A DNA stretch of 32,849 nt from NCBI GenBank assembly GCA_020630525.1, contig JAHDBF010000010.1:1-32849 (forward strand), read 5' to 3'. The notes below the pieces were generated by a model that was not told the DNA's origin, did not search any database, and saw only the letters and a program-made list of their open reading frames with translations. Source of the DNA: Saprospiraceae bacterium (GTDB lineage: Bacteria; Bacteroidota; Bacteroidia; Chitinophagales; Saprospiraceae). Below are positions 24,611 through 32,823 of this stretch, piece by piece (the first letter of the stretch is position 1; each line of letters begins with the position of its first letter). Position numbers and translations under genes: made by a program.

Positions 24611-25081
24611 TTACTTGGTAACATTTATTGGATTTGCTTTTGAATTATAAAGCGCTAATATTTCTTCAATCTCATTAGTTGTCAGGATATTTGTTTTAGT
24701 TTCTGCAATAGCTTCTTTTTCAGGAAGCATAGATCTATTTATCAACAGCTGAAATGCTTCTTGTCGTGCTTCTCGTTTTTCTATTCCTATATTTTTATTA
24801 GCAAAGCTTGTAAATGCATTCGCTAGATCCATCCATATATTTATTTCTTGTTCTGGATTTTCATTGCGTTCAAAATTTGCAATGGTCTGGTTTAATGATA
24901 CAGAATATACTTCTTTAAAAGTTTCTTGGATAAATTTTACTTTTTCTAATTGTTTTTCAGTCAATGGTTTTTCTTTGCTTACTCCTGGAATTGAGTGTAC
25001 AAAGTCAGATGTAGGATTTGTTTGTTGTTTACATGATGCGGCAATAATGCCTATTAGGATTATAAATATTTTAATTTTCAT
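24611..25081 (-). CDS. Small lipoprotein of unknown function (156 aa)
   Basis: A type II signal peptide with lipobox AASC at about residues 14-17 predicts a lipid-anchored protein. The mature part is about 140 residues, mostly helical and charged, with no motif I recognise. It lies 46 bp after the DnaQ-GIY-YIG nuclease gene on the same strand, so it may be the last gene of that transcript or have its own promoter. No function is proposed. Confidence 0.8.
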   Translation of the reverse strand: MKIKIFIILIGIIAASCKQQTNPTSDFVHSIPGVSKEKPLTEKQLEKVKFIQETFKEVYSVSLNQTIANFERNENPEQEINIWMDLANAFTSFANKNIGIEKREARQEAFQLLINRSMLPEKEAIAETKTNILTTNEIEEILALYNSKANPINVTK

Positions 25082-25127
25082 TTCAATTTCTTTTTAATAC
25101 CACTTATATAACGCTAGAAGTATATTA

Positions 25128-26522
25128 TTAAAATTCTAAAATCTTAAGCACACTATTTGAGCTTAAGTAAGTATTAATGATCTGATTATATTGCTTATCA
25201 AATGCAACATAATCTATAGCTTCTTTCAGTTCCTCCACACCGAGAAAACTATCTTCATCAGAAATAAATCCAAAACCCTTATAGTTTCCTTCTTCTACTA
25301 AGACGACAGATTTTTCACCAGGCGAACGACCAGCATCAATTATGAAAAAATTAGATTTTACTACCTCTTCATCGAGAGATAACGCCTCTATGATACGCTC
25401 ATTATATGAGATGTGATCCTCTAATCCAATACACGCGCCTGCACACTTCTCCAATGTATGGTCAAAACATGGTCCAGAGCCATAACCTTTCTCAAGCTTA
25501 TTGATTTTTTTACATAAACCAAAATTAGATGTGATGGCATCGACACTAGATTTAGCATGGTGTAGGCTGCTTATCTGCTTTATTATTTGATAGTCTTTTT
25601 CTATTTTTTTAGAGATTTTTCCACTCAGTATAGAAAGATATCCATCTGGATTTTCTTTGACGTATACGCAGTAAGGGTAGTCTGTGTTTTTTAGTGCAAT
25701 GTTTATTTCTGGTTTGTTTTCTTTAATCTCTTTTGCTTCTTTTAGCAATGCAATTAATTCGCTACCGGTTAATTCATAATGTATCTTGCGGACACGTTGC
25801 ATCATCTTTCCAGATTTAGAATTCACCTTAGAAAAATGTTGCTTTATTCTTTTTTGGATGTTTATACTTTTTCCGATATATACGAGTTGTTTGTCTGCGT
25901 CAGACATGTAATACACACCACAAAGCGTTGGTAAGTTGTGTATTAATGCTTTATCGATTCCTTCTGGAAGTTTAGAATAATCTATGGCTATTCTTACAAA
26001 TTTATCAGTCGCATTTTCAGGACTTGTTTCTATTATTTTATGAAAGATGATTGTCGTTGCTAAAGTATCATCTAATGCTCTGTGTCTGTTGTTGACTTGT
26101 ATGTTAAAATGTTTTATCAAGTTACCTAAGGCATAAGATTTGAGTCCTGGAAAAGTCTTTCTACTCATTTTAACGGTACACAGTCTACGTTTGCTAAAGC
26201 TATATCCCAATGAGGCAAATGCATTTTGGATAAATCCATAATCAAAACTAACATTGTGTGCAACGAAGATTGTGTCTTCTGTCATTTCGACAATCTTTTT
26301 TGCTACTTCATGAAACCTTGGTGCATCAGCAACCATGTCATCTGTTATGCCAGTAATCCGAGTAATGTGATAAGGTATGCTTATGCCTGGATTAATTAAT
26401 GTGTCATATTGGTCCAAGATTTTTTTTCCATCAGAAATTACAATGGCTATTTCAGTGATCCGATCACGTTTAGCAACACCACCAGTAGTTTCTATGTCAA
26501 TAATGGCATATTTTTTTGCCAT
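25128..26522 (-). CDS. DnaQ-type 3'-5' exonuclease fused to a GIY-YIG nuclease with UvrC-like Cys cluster (464 aa)
   Basis: N-terminal DEDDh exonuclease (about 5-165): D9 and E11 in DIETTG, D94 in HNVSFDYGF, H147 and D152 in HRALDDT. Then a GIY-YIG nuclease (about 199-280): VYY at 203-205, YIG at 215-217, R225, and the EAKEIKENKPEIN segment. C-terminal to it, C337, C352, C360 and C364 have the last two spacings (8 and 4) of the UvrC cysteine cluster, including the PCFDHTLEKCAGACIG stretch, so an iron-sulphur site is possible. The architecture is a UvrC-N-terminus/Cho-like nuclease joined to a proofreading-type exonuclease, a fusion known in several bacterial groups. Likely role: DNA repair or nucleic acid trimming. 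Its ATG is 1 bp after the GTPase stop. Confidence 0.92.
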   Translation of the reverse strand: MAKKYAIIDIETTGGVAKRDRITEIAIVISDGKKILDQYDTLINPGISIPYHITRITGITDDMVADAPRFHEVAKKIVEMTEDTIFVAHNVSFDYGFIQNAFASLGYSFSKRRLCTVKMSRKTFPGLKSYALGNLIKHFNIQVNNRHRALDDTLATTIIFHKIIETSPENATDKFVRIAIDYSKLPEGIDKALIHNLPTLCGVYYMSDADKQLVYIGKSINIQKRIKQHFSKVNSKSGKMMQRVRKIHYELTGSELIALLKEAKEIKENKPEINIALKNTDYPYCVYVKENPDGYLSILSGKISKKIEKDYQIIKQISSLHHAKSSVDAITSNFGLCKKINKLEKGYGSGPCFDHTLEKCAGACIGLEDHISYNERIIEALSLDEEVVKSNFFIIDAGRSPGEKSVVLVEEGNYKGFGFISDEDSFLGVEELKEAIDYVAFDKQYNQIINTYLSSNSVLKILEF

Positions 26523-26523
26523 T

Positions 26524-28260
26524 TTAAGACAAGTGTTTTTCGAGAGTTGTTTTTACTTCTTTTAGTTCTTTGTCAATACGCGCATATTCATTATCTAAGT
26601 ATTGGATAGTTTGATCTTCTTCTTTAAGTAGCTTATCAAAGTTGAAAAAATTGTCATCGATTCTGGCTTTAATCTTTGACGTATATCCAGTCAGTTTCTC
26701 TAGAACATCTCTCTCGATTTTCTTCCTACCTTTTGCGATTGCTTCTTTAAATCCACCAACAATTTTATTTCGTTTCAAGCCGATGGTGACACCTGCAAAG
26801 GTTAAACCTATAGTTGTTAAGATACCTCCCGTAATATCGAATACCATACCGTTAGTAACTGCTGCTAATATCACTCCGACAATGGCAATTCCTCCACCTG
26901 CAGCCATATTCGGTGCAAGGTTATTGCTTTCACTTAATAATCGCTCATCATAAAAATTTTCAGATTTAGACAAGAACCCCGAAAATGTTTTTTGTAAATC
27001 CCTCAGTACATTTGCGCGCCTTTCTGCAATGTCAGCAAAGATTTCATGATCGTCTCGCAAGATTGTTTGGCTGTTTTTAATTTTTGCATCAACGATTTTT
27101 CCCATATCTTGAATGCTCTCCGCGATGTCAATGACACCATTGTTTAGCTTCTCTCTTAGTGCGTTGTTTAAGTTAGATTCTAAGTCTTTTGATAATCCAT
27201 CTAGCCATTGTTTTGCATTTTGATTTCCACCTACCATTGAACTAAAAGACCGTTTAATTAAGGAGAAAAACCCTAAACCTTCTTTTATCTCCATTTCTTT
27301 TTCTGTAGTGATTTTATCATAAGTAGTTAATAGGCTTTCTACTAATGTATCTATCTGTCTCACTGTTCTTACTTCTTGTTCATTCAGTGTTTTTTTTATG
27401 TCTTCACGGAACATAACATCAGCTTCGTATTGCTTTTTTCTGACAATGACTCCACTGTAGATTTTTTCATTGATATTTAATGCGGTAGATGCATTGTTGT
27501 TTAGTTTGAGATAAGGTGCTTTTCCTCCTGTGATATTATTGAGGATGTATCCTCGCACATCTTTAAATCCACTTATTTCTTTTTTGTCCTCCAATTCTTG
27601 TTTAGCGGATACTGCAAATACGTTAGGATTGGAGATGCCTTTTTTGATGGCTTGTTCTTTTACTCCGTTAATGTTTACGATAAGATCATCAGGCTCCATC
27701 AAGTCTTTTTGTTGCAATACAAAAATGATTTTCTTATGCCATTCTTCATTTATAAAATTAAAAAATTCCCAAGACGATTGTCGATACGGATTCTTTGCTT
27801 CAAAAACAAAAACAATCAAATCTGATGAAGGGATAAATTTTTCAGTGATCTCTTGATGATGGTCTATTATGGTATTTGTTCCCGGCGTATCGACAATGGC
27901 AATTTCTTTTAAAATCTCTATCGGTTCTTCGATACGTTTTAAGTAGGGATTAATTTCTGTGATCTGATGTTTTTCTCCATATACAATCTGTTGTATAGTA
28001 TCTGTCATTGGAGAAGGCGCCACTTTGCAAATCTCTTCTTTGCTGTCTAATAAGGCATTAATAAAACTGCTTTTTCCAGCTTTTACTTCCCCGACGATTA
28101 CAAACATATACGGGTCACGTATCCTATCTTTAACATCACCAACAGTTATACTCAGTTCCTCATGTCCAATTTTTTTTGTAATCTGTAGTAATGAGTCAAC
28201 AGTGTCTTCTAATTTTAAATTATATGATTCTACTTCTTTGGATACAATGTATTCTGACAT
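26524..28260 (-). CDS. Bacterial dynamin-like GTPase (578 aa)
   Basis: Dynamin-superfamily GTPase. From the ATG at 28260: P-loop GEVKAGKS at 57-64, switch threonine T86 in APSPMTDT, DTPG at 124-127. The G4 motif reads QQKD (183-186) instead of the usual NKxD. A helical stalk follows, and a hydrophobic hairpin at about 460-505 (GGGIAIVGVILAAVTNG, then ITGGILTTIGLTFAGV) serves as a membrane paddle. The end is coiled coil. A TTG 15 bp upstream is possible but would overlap the wbqC-like stop; the ATG leaves a 1-bp gap and is preferred. Such proteins remodel or repair membranes, and some act in phage defence. Middle gene of a three-gene operon. Confidence 0.92.
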   Translation of the reverse strand: MSEYIVSKEVESYNLKLEDTVDSLLQITKKIGHEELSITVGDVKDRIRDPYMFVIVGEVKAGKSSFINALLDSKEEICKVAPSPMTDTIQQIVYGEKHQITEINPYLKRIEEPIEILKEIAIVDTPGTNTIIDHHQEITEKFIPSSDLIVFVFEAKNPYRQSSWEFFNFINEEWHKKIIFVLQQKDLMEPDDLIVNINGVKEQAIKKGISNPNVFAVSAKQELEDKKEISGFKDVRGYILNNITGGKAPYLKLNNNASTALNINEKIYSGVIVRKKQYEADVMFREDIKKTLNEQEVRTVRQIDTLVESLLTTYDKITTEKEMEIKEGLGFFSLIKRSFSSMVGGNQNAKQWLDGLSKDLESNLNNALREKLNNGVIDIAESIQDMGKIVDAKIKNSQTILRDDHEIFADIAERRANVLRDLQKTFSGFLSKSENFYDERLLSESNNLAPNMAAGGGIAIVGVILAAVTNGMVFDITGGILTTIGLTFAGVTIGLKRNKIVGGFKEAIAKGRKKIERDVLEKLTGYTSKIKARIDDNFFNFDKLLKEEDQTIQYLDNEYARIDKELKEVKTTLEKHLS

Positions 28261-28261
28261 T

Positions 28262-28933
28262 TTATTCTTTTTCAATCATCAAATTATTACTTGCTAAAAT
28301 TTGAAGCATAATATGATTTATAGTTAATATTGCTTCGGGTCCAGCACAAAAAATTAAGTCTAATATACTTAAACCCTTTATAAATCCTATAGTTCCAAAT
28401 GGCACCTGATTATAAGTGTAATTGGTTTTATCCCAATCTTTCTGAAACCTTAAATCTATTACTTCTTTTGGATATTCCATTATCCATGATTCACTTACGT
28501 TGAATGTACATTCACATTTTAAGAATCCTAATATTTTTAAATGCAATTCTCTATTCAAATCCCATAAATGTACATGTCTTTTTTCTACAACAGCAAAAAT
28601 TTGATTTACATAAAACTCATAATAAGGGGCGGATTGATAGCAGGTCATTACAGTTTGCTTAAAGTTACTTACCCAATCCTCATCATAAGCGATTTTTACC
28701 GATCGAATGTTGAGCTTTTCATGTTTTCCTTTTTGCAACGGTATCGAAAAACCCAATATTCCATTTGAAGAACGAAAATTACACCGATTCCTAATTGATC
28801 TTTTTTGATAATTTTCATTTGCTTCCCAAACAACTTCACCTAGAAAGTAATAGGCGTACAATTCAATGCTACCCAAAAAGTGCGTAGCTGTAATAAATTG
28901 AATATTTTGTGCAGATAAAGCAGATTGTGTCAT
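28262..28933 (-). CDS. WbqC family protein (223 aa)
   Basis: WbqC-like family, found near polysaccharide and glycan genes; the biochemical role is not established. Family marks: HFLGSIELYAYYF, EANENYQKRSIRNRC, SIPLQKGKHEKLNIRSVKI, then W-V-x-N-F and the SAPYYEFY segment, and a late LSILDLIFCAGPEA. Start: ATG at 28933. An earlier in-frame ATG at 28978 would add a hydrophobic stretch that is only the antisense of the glycosyltransferase start and does not belong to the family. First gene of the operon wbqC-like / dynamin-like / nuclease. Only 7 bp separate its ATG from that of the divergent GT2 gene. Confidence 0.9.
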   Translation of the reverse strand: MTQSALSAQNIQFITATHFLGSIELYAYYFLGEVVWEANENYQKRSIRNRCNFRSSNGILGFSIPLQKGKHEKLNIRSVKIAYDEDWVSNFKQTVMTCYQSAPYYEFYVNQIFAVVEKRHVHLWDLNRELHLKILGFLKCECTFNVSESWIMEYPKEVIDLRFQKDWDKTNYTYNQVPFGTIGFIKGLSILDLIFCAGPEAILTINHIMLQILASNNLMIEKE

Positions 28934-28940
28934 ACTAATT

Positions 28941-30221
28941 ATGGACAAAAATAAACTAAAACAAAAGAAAGTCATCAATCAATATTTAGAAAGAAGAACT
29001 TATTTTGATTCACCTCAAATATTCGATTCTCCAGATTCTGATTTGGCAATGATTATCGTTATTCCTGCTTTTAATGAGACGTTGGAAAGTGTGCAAGAGG
29101 TACTTTTTAGCTTAGTTGATCAGAGTGCCAATTATATCTTTGAAGTCATCATTGTCATTAATCATGGAATAAATGACGACGAAAAGATAAAATTCCAGAA
29201 CCAAAAGTTATTTGATTGTTTAGAACAGTTGAAAAGTGCATTAGATTTTCCACTGCTATTATTACGCGCATTTGATTTACCAAGAAAGAAAGCTGGCGTC
29301 GGTTTAGCAAGGAAAATAGGAATGGATGAAGCCTTGAGACGTTGGCATTCGATGGATAAAAATGGGCTTATCATTTGCTTAGATGCCGATTCGCCAGTCA
29401 AGCATAATTACATCGAAAAAATCATTGATTGGTTTGAAAAATACCAAAAATTGGATGCGGTTTCTATAGGTTTTGAACACAAGCATCCTTCTGATCAGAA
29501 TCAAAAATTGGCTATTATAAAGTATGAATTGCATTTAAGATATTTTATTCAGATCCAAGCATTTGTTGGATTACCTTTTGCGATTCAAACAGTCGGTAGT
29601 GCCATGGGAGTGCGTGCATATGCTTACGCACAAGAGGGTGGAATGCCTGTTTCTAAAGCTGGAGAAGACTTCTATTTTCTGCATAAATTTATTGCTAAAA
29701 ACAAATGTGGATCTATAGAAGAACCATTGGTTTTCCCTTCTTCTCGAGAAAGTGATCGCGTGCCTTTTGGAACTGGAAGAGCGATAGGAACAATGTTATC
29801 TAGTAATCAAATATTCAGTTCTTATGATCCTAAGAGTTTTATTCCTCTGTTGAATCTTTCTGATTTATTAGATAAATATTATCATCAAAACGTTAATCTA
29901 TTTCCTAATTTACTAGATAGTTACAATTGGAATAATCATGCTATAAATTATTTTATTAACGAATTTATGATTCAAGAAAAATTAAACGAATGTAGGGAGA
30001 ATGCTTCAAGTTTTGAGCTTTTCAAAAAGCGTTTTTATCAAAAATTTGATGCTTTTATCCTGATGAAGTATGTGCATTATATGAGAGACAATATTTATTT
30101 TGATAAACCAATTATTACTGTCGTTAATGAATTTGAATTATTAAGAGAAAGCGGTTTGACTTTCAAAAATGAAGCATCTGCACTAGAGCATTATAGGATG
30201 CTAGATGCACAAATCCAATAA
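28941..30221 (+). CDS. Family 2 glycosyltransferase (426 aa)
   Basis: GT-A fold glycosyltransferase, soluble (no TM segments). The N-terminal strand IIVIPAFNE (38-46) opens the nucleotide-sugar binding site, the metal-binding DxD is D148-A-D150 in ICLDADSP, and the acceptor-side acidic motif is GEDF near 238-241. A KAGVGLARKIGMDEAL segment (117-131) is the usual loop before the DxD strand. The sugar and acceptor cannot be told from sequence. It diverges from the WbqC-family gene, which is also a glycan-type gene, and ends 13 bp from the convergent miaE stop. Confidence 0.9.
   Translation: MDKNKLKQKKVINQYLERRTYFDSPQIFDSPDSDLAMIIVIPAFNETLESVQEVLFSLVDQSANYIFEVIIVINHGINDDEKIKFQNQKLFDCLEQLKSALDFPLLLLRAFDLPRKKAGVGLARKIGMDEALRRWHSMDKNGLIICLDADSPVKHNYIEKIIDWFEKYQKLDAVSIGFEHKHPSDQNQKLAIIKYELHLRYFIQIQAFVGLPFAIQTVGSAMGVRAYAYAQEGGMPVSKAGEDFYFLHKFIAKNKCGSIEEPLVFPSSRESDRVPFGTGRAIGTMLSSNQIFSSYDPKSFIPLLNLSDLLDKYYHQNVNLFPNLLDSYNWNNHAINYFINEFMIQEKLNECRENASSFELFKKRFYQKFDAFILMKYVHYMRDNIYFDKPIITVVNEFELLRESGLTFKNEASALEHYRMLDAQIQ
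28946..28953 (-). promoter_or_regulatory. TATTTTTG box, -7 element of the WbqC operon
   Basis: Perfect TAnnTTTG on the minus strand, 12 nt before the WbqC ATG, with a TTG 22 bp further upstream (28976-28978). The promoter lies inside the first codons of the divergent GT2 gene, and the mRNA leader would be only a few nucleotides long. Confidence 0.5.
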
Positions 30222-30234
30222 AACATTTTCCCAA

Positions 30235-30819
30235 TTAATGCAAAGCTGGCCTGATATCTAAGCCATTTATTATCTCACCTTCTTGTGCTACCCACCAAGC
30301 CAATCGTTCGTAAACCGTTTCTTTTTCAAAATAATTTAATGCCATTTTTACGAATATATGCCCATGTTTTGCTTCAGAAACCCAAAGTGTTTTATAAAAT
30401 TTTGCTAATTCAGGATCGGTTTGCGCTTCAGCAACCAATTTGAACCTTTCAGCACCTCTAGTTTCTACGACTGACGCGATCAAAAGCCTGTCCATAAATC
30501 GTTCTTCACGTCCAGAATGACATTTTTTGATCAATTGCTTCATATAAATATCTTCTCCAATACTATGTTGCAATTGGATACCTCTGGAAGCCATCAAAGC
30601 ATAAACCTGCTGAAAATGTTCGAGTTCCTCCACGCCTGTTTCGATAAGCTCTGGAATTATTTCGATCCTATCCGGATATTTAGCCACAAAACTCATTGCC
30701 ATTGCACTGGCTTTACGTTCACAATCAGCATGATCCTGTAAAAAGGCATCAAAATCTGACATTACTGCATCGATCCATTCCTGCGAACTAGGAACAGAGA
30801 TATCTAAGTTTAATTTCAT
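30235..30819 (-). CDS. miaE: tRNA-(ms2io6A)-hydroxylase MiaE (194 aa)
   Basis: Non-heme di-iron, oxygen-dependent hydroxylase of the ferritin-like fold that hydroxylates the isopentenyl group of the modified A37 of tRNA. Di-iron ligands fit the expected order: E34 in DCERKA, E65-x-x-H68 in EELEHF, E119 in VETRGAERF, and E149-x-x-H152 in SEAKHGHIF. The length is at the short end of the family. It follows a 44-aa membrane peptide gene by 18 bp, so they are likely co-transcribed. The companion genes miaA and miaB are not in the window. Confidence 0.93.
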   Translation of the reverse strand: MKLNLDISVPSSQEWIDAVMSDFDAFLQDHADCERKASAMAMSFVAKYPDRIEIIPELIETGVEELEHFQQVYALMASRGIQLQHSIGEDIYMKQLIKKCHSGREERFMDRLLIASVVETRGAERFKLVAEAQTDPELAKFYKTLWVSEAKHGHIFVKMALNYFEKETVYERLAWWVAQEGEIINGLDIRPALH

Positions 30820-30837
30820 GTAAAAGTATAGTTATAC

Positions 30838-30972
30838 TTAGCTATTGGATTGGAAATACCAAAACATAATTACCAATAAGATTGCAGTAATAATCAATGT
30901 AATCCTAAAAAACTGCTTTTCTTCCGCTCTGTTTTTAACTTCTTGTTTTTGTCTTTTCTTTGATTTTGCCAC
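30838..30972 (-). CDS. Small single-TM membrane peptide (44 aa), GTG start
   Basis: Read directly from the minus strand: a basic N-terminus MAKSKKRQKQEVKNRAEEKQ (1-20), then a hydrophobic helix at about 22-40 ending MFWYF, and a short tail QSNS. The start is GTG with an in-frame TGA 9 bp upstream, so no ATG start is available. The clean basic-then-hydrophobic layout and position 18 bp before miaE support a real gene. Its function is unknown. Such short membrane peptides are common in Bacteroidota and are often missed. Confidence 0.65.
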   Translation of the reverse strand: MAKSKKRQKQEVKNRAEEKQFFRITLIITAILLVIMFWYFQSNS

Positions 30973-31034
30973 TTTATTTCAGTTTTGATTTACTCACTAA
31001 TTTATCAAATATTTATGATAATTGTTAATTGATG

Positions 31035-31042
31035 TATATTTA
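31035..31042 (+). promoter_or_regulatory. TATATTTA box, candidate -7 element
   Basis: One mismatch from TAnnTTTG, 37 nt before the ATG at 31080. It supports that ATG as the start rather than the earlier in-frame ATG at 31032, which overlaps the box. Confidence 0.35.
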
Positions 31043-31079
31043 TCTTCTATTCAATCAGAATATCGCTAATAAACACAAT

Positions 31080-32219
31080 ATGAAGGTATTATTAATCATC
31101 GTAAATTTACTTTTCTTAACAATATTGGTAAATGCGCAAATAACTATAGGCAATAATACTTTACCAAATGTTGGAGATGTACTCCAATATACAAATTTTG
31201 TAAACTTTGGAGATACAAGTACCTACAAACTCAAAGGAGAGGACTTAACTTGGAATTACGATAATTTTGAATTTGGAGGTACATCAGAAACGGCTTTCGA
31301 AGAAATTGAAGGTACTACATTACAGGAAGAGTTTCCAGAAGCAAATATGATTGTAAGTCTTTTCGGGTTTAATGCAGCAGCTATTAGAACAGAAAATAAT
31401 GTAGAGATTTTGGGTGTTGATGTGAGCAATTTTGGTGGTTTTGAGGTTGAGATTGACAATGCACTAGAGGAGCCTTTTTTATATATAAAAACACCATTTA
31501 ATTACACCGAAAAATTTCAAGATGACTTTAGGATTAGAGGGCAAATCGGCGCTGATCAGATCCCACAATTGGATTCATTAGATTTTGAATTGCCGATTCC
31601 GGGAGCAACATTGGACTCTATAAGATTGACTTTTGAATATGATAAGTCTGAAGAAGCAGATGCTTGGGGAACACTTAATGTGTTAGGAAATAATTATGAA
31701 GTTTTGAAAGTCGAAGAAGTGGTTACCACAGAAATAAAAATTGAAGTAGGATTGTCTGTATTTGGTTTTTTGACTTGGATTGATGCCAGTCCTTTTTTAG
31801 GTGGTGATAGTGATTTTTTTGGTGAAAATCAGAATACTACTTATAAGTTTATTAGTGCTGAAGAAAAATATTCGATAATTGAGTTTAATGAAAATAGAAC
31901 AGTGGACTCTTTGGGGATTGAAACATTAATGGTGACGGGTAGAGTAGGTGCTGAATTGTTGAGCGAGATTTCTGAAGAAGTCACTGCTCAGGAAATTAGC
32001 ATTTCCCCAAATCCAACCAATAATTTAATTAACATAGAGACTTCATTTTTCGATATCGAAAAAGTACAATTGTTTAACAATAATGGAAGTTTAATTGAGA
32101 ATTTTAACCCTGAATTATTAGATCGTGGTATAGATTGTTCTAGATTAGAATCTGGCGTATATTATATCCGTCTAGTTGTTGATGGAGCTAATATAGTAAG
32201 GCGGTTTGTAAGGATGTAG
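31080..32219 (+). CDS. Secreted T9SS-sorted protein of unknown function (379 aa)
   Basis: A signal peptide (1-20) ends VNAQ. An earlier in-frame ATG (31029/31032) would add 17 residues before the signal peptide, so 31080 is preferred. The body (about 21-300) is acidic and beta-rich, opening with ITIGNNTLPNVGDVLQY, a start seen in many T9SS cargo proteins. The final ~75 residues are a T9SS type A sorting domain: SISPNPTNNLINIE, VQLFNNNGSLIE, SGVYYIRLVVDG, and a basic end RRFVRM. It is probably exported to the cell surface. No catalytic motif was recognised. Confidence 0.9.
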   Translation: MKVLLIIVNLLFLTILVNAQITIGNNTLPNVGDVLQYTNFVNFGDTSTYKLKGEDLTWNYDNFEFGGTSETAFEEIEGTTLQEEFPEANMIVSLFGFNAAAIRTENNVEILGVDVSNFGGFEVEIDNALEEPFLYIKTPFNYTEKFQDDFRIRGQIGADQIPQLDSLDFELPIPGATLDSIRLTFEYDKSEEADAWGTLNVLGNNYEVLKVEEVVTTEIKIEVGLSVFGFLTWIDASPFLGGDSDFFGENQNTTYKFISAEEKYSIIEFNENRTVDSLGIETLMVTGRVGAELLSEISEEVTAQEISISPNPTNNLINIETSFFDIEKVQLFNNNGSLIENFNPELLDRGIDCSRLESGVYYIRLVVDGANIVRRFVRM

Positions 32220-32252
32220 GGTTTATATTATTAGAAAAATAAAAAGTAAAAA

Positions 32253-32801
32253 ATGAATAAAAAAATAAAATCAATTTTAGAATTAAAGAAAAATACCCAA
32301 GAATACTTAAGGATAAAGAGAAAATACAATGCTGATTATTATTCAGAGATGGAAAATGGTTATATCCACAATTATTCCGATGAATTAGTCCAACTATTAT
32401 CTATAGAAGATTTTGCTTTTGTCGAAACTATAATTTTCCCTGCTAAGCATATCAAAAAAGTAAAATTTAATAAAAGTGATAAGTTCTATAATCACATCTT
32501 GGAACAAGAAAAAGCGATTAAATCTATTAAAAAAGTTTCTAGTCCAAATCTTAAAAATTGGAAGCAGGTATTTAAAAGTATAAATTCTGATTGTATCATT
32601 ATCGAAACAGAAATGTCGAAGAACAGAATTTTTCATATTGGGGGAGTTACGGAAGTTAAGAGTGATGGAATAGAATTTTTGTTTTTTAACGCAGAAGGTA
32701 AATTTGAAAAAGAACCGTACCAAATTAAATATGATGAAATAACTAAATTGACATTAGATTCTCATTACGCTAAGGTATTTAGCAAATATGTTTACCCATA
32801 A
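32253..32801 (+). CDS. Hypothetical cytosolic protein (182 aa)
   Basis: Lysine-rich, no signal peptide or TM segment. The C-terminal half (about 100-180) looks like a small beta-barrel: CIIIETEM, FHIGGVTEVKSDGIEFLFFN, then a YDEIT segment followed by LDSHYAKVFSKYV. This pattern (strand, G-x-V/I, strand, then Y-x-x-I-T and a closing helix) occurs in small orphan or immunity-like proteins, but I cannot name a family. It starts 33 bp after the T9SS-sorted protein and may be co-transcribed with it. Confidence 0.75.
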   Translation: MNKKIKSILELKKNTQEYLRIKRKYNADYYSEMENGYIHNYSDELVQLLSIEDFAFVETIIFPAKHIKKVKFNKSDKFYNHILEQEKAIKSIKKVSSPNLKNWKQVFKSINSDCIIIETEMSKNRIFHIGGVTEVKSDGIEFLFFNAEGKFEKEPYQIKYDEITKLTLDSHYAKVFSKYVYP

Positions 32802-32823
32802 ATAAAAGTCATTTGTAAGAAGA

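Noticed and set aside
26524-28260. GTPase thought to be broken because the G4 motif reads QQKD
   Set aside because: All other GTPase motifs and the membrane hairpin are intact, and G4 is variable in bacterial dynamin-like proteins; no frameshift is seen.
28934-28978. N-terminal extension of the WbqC-family protein giving a signal-peptide-like start
   Set aside because: The extension is antisense to the GT2 start and the family begins near MTQSALSAQ; the hydrophobic run is a by-product of the opposite gene.
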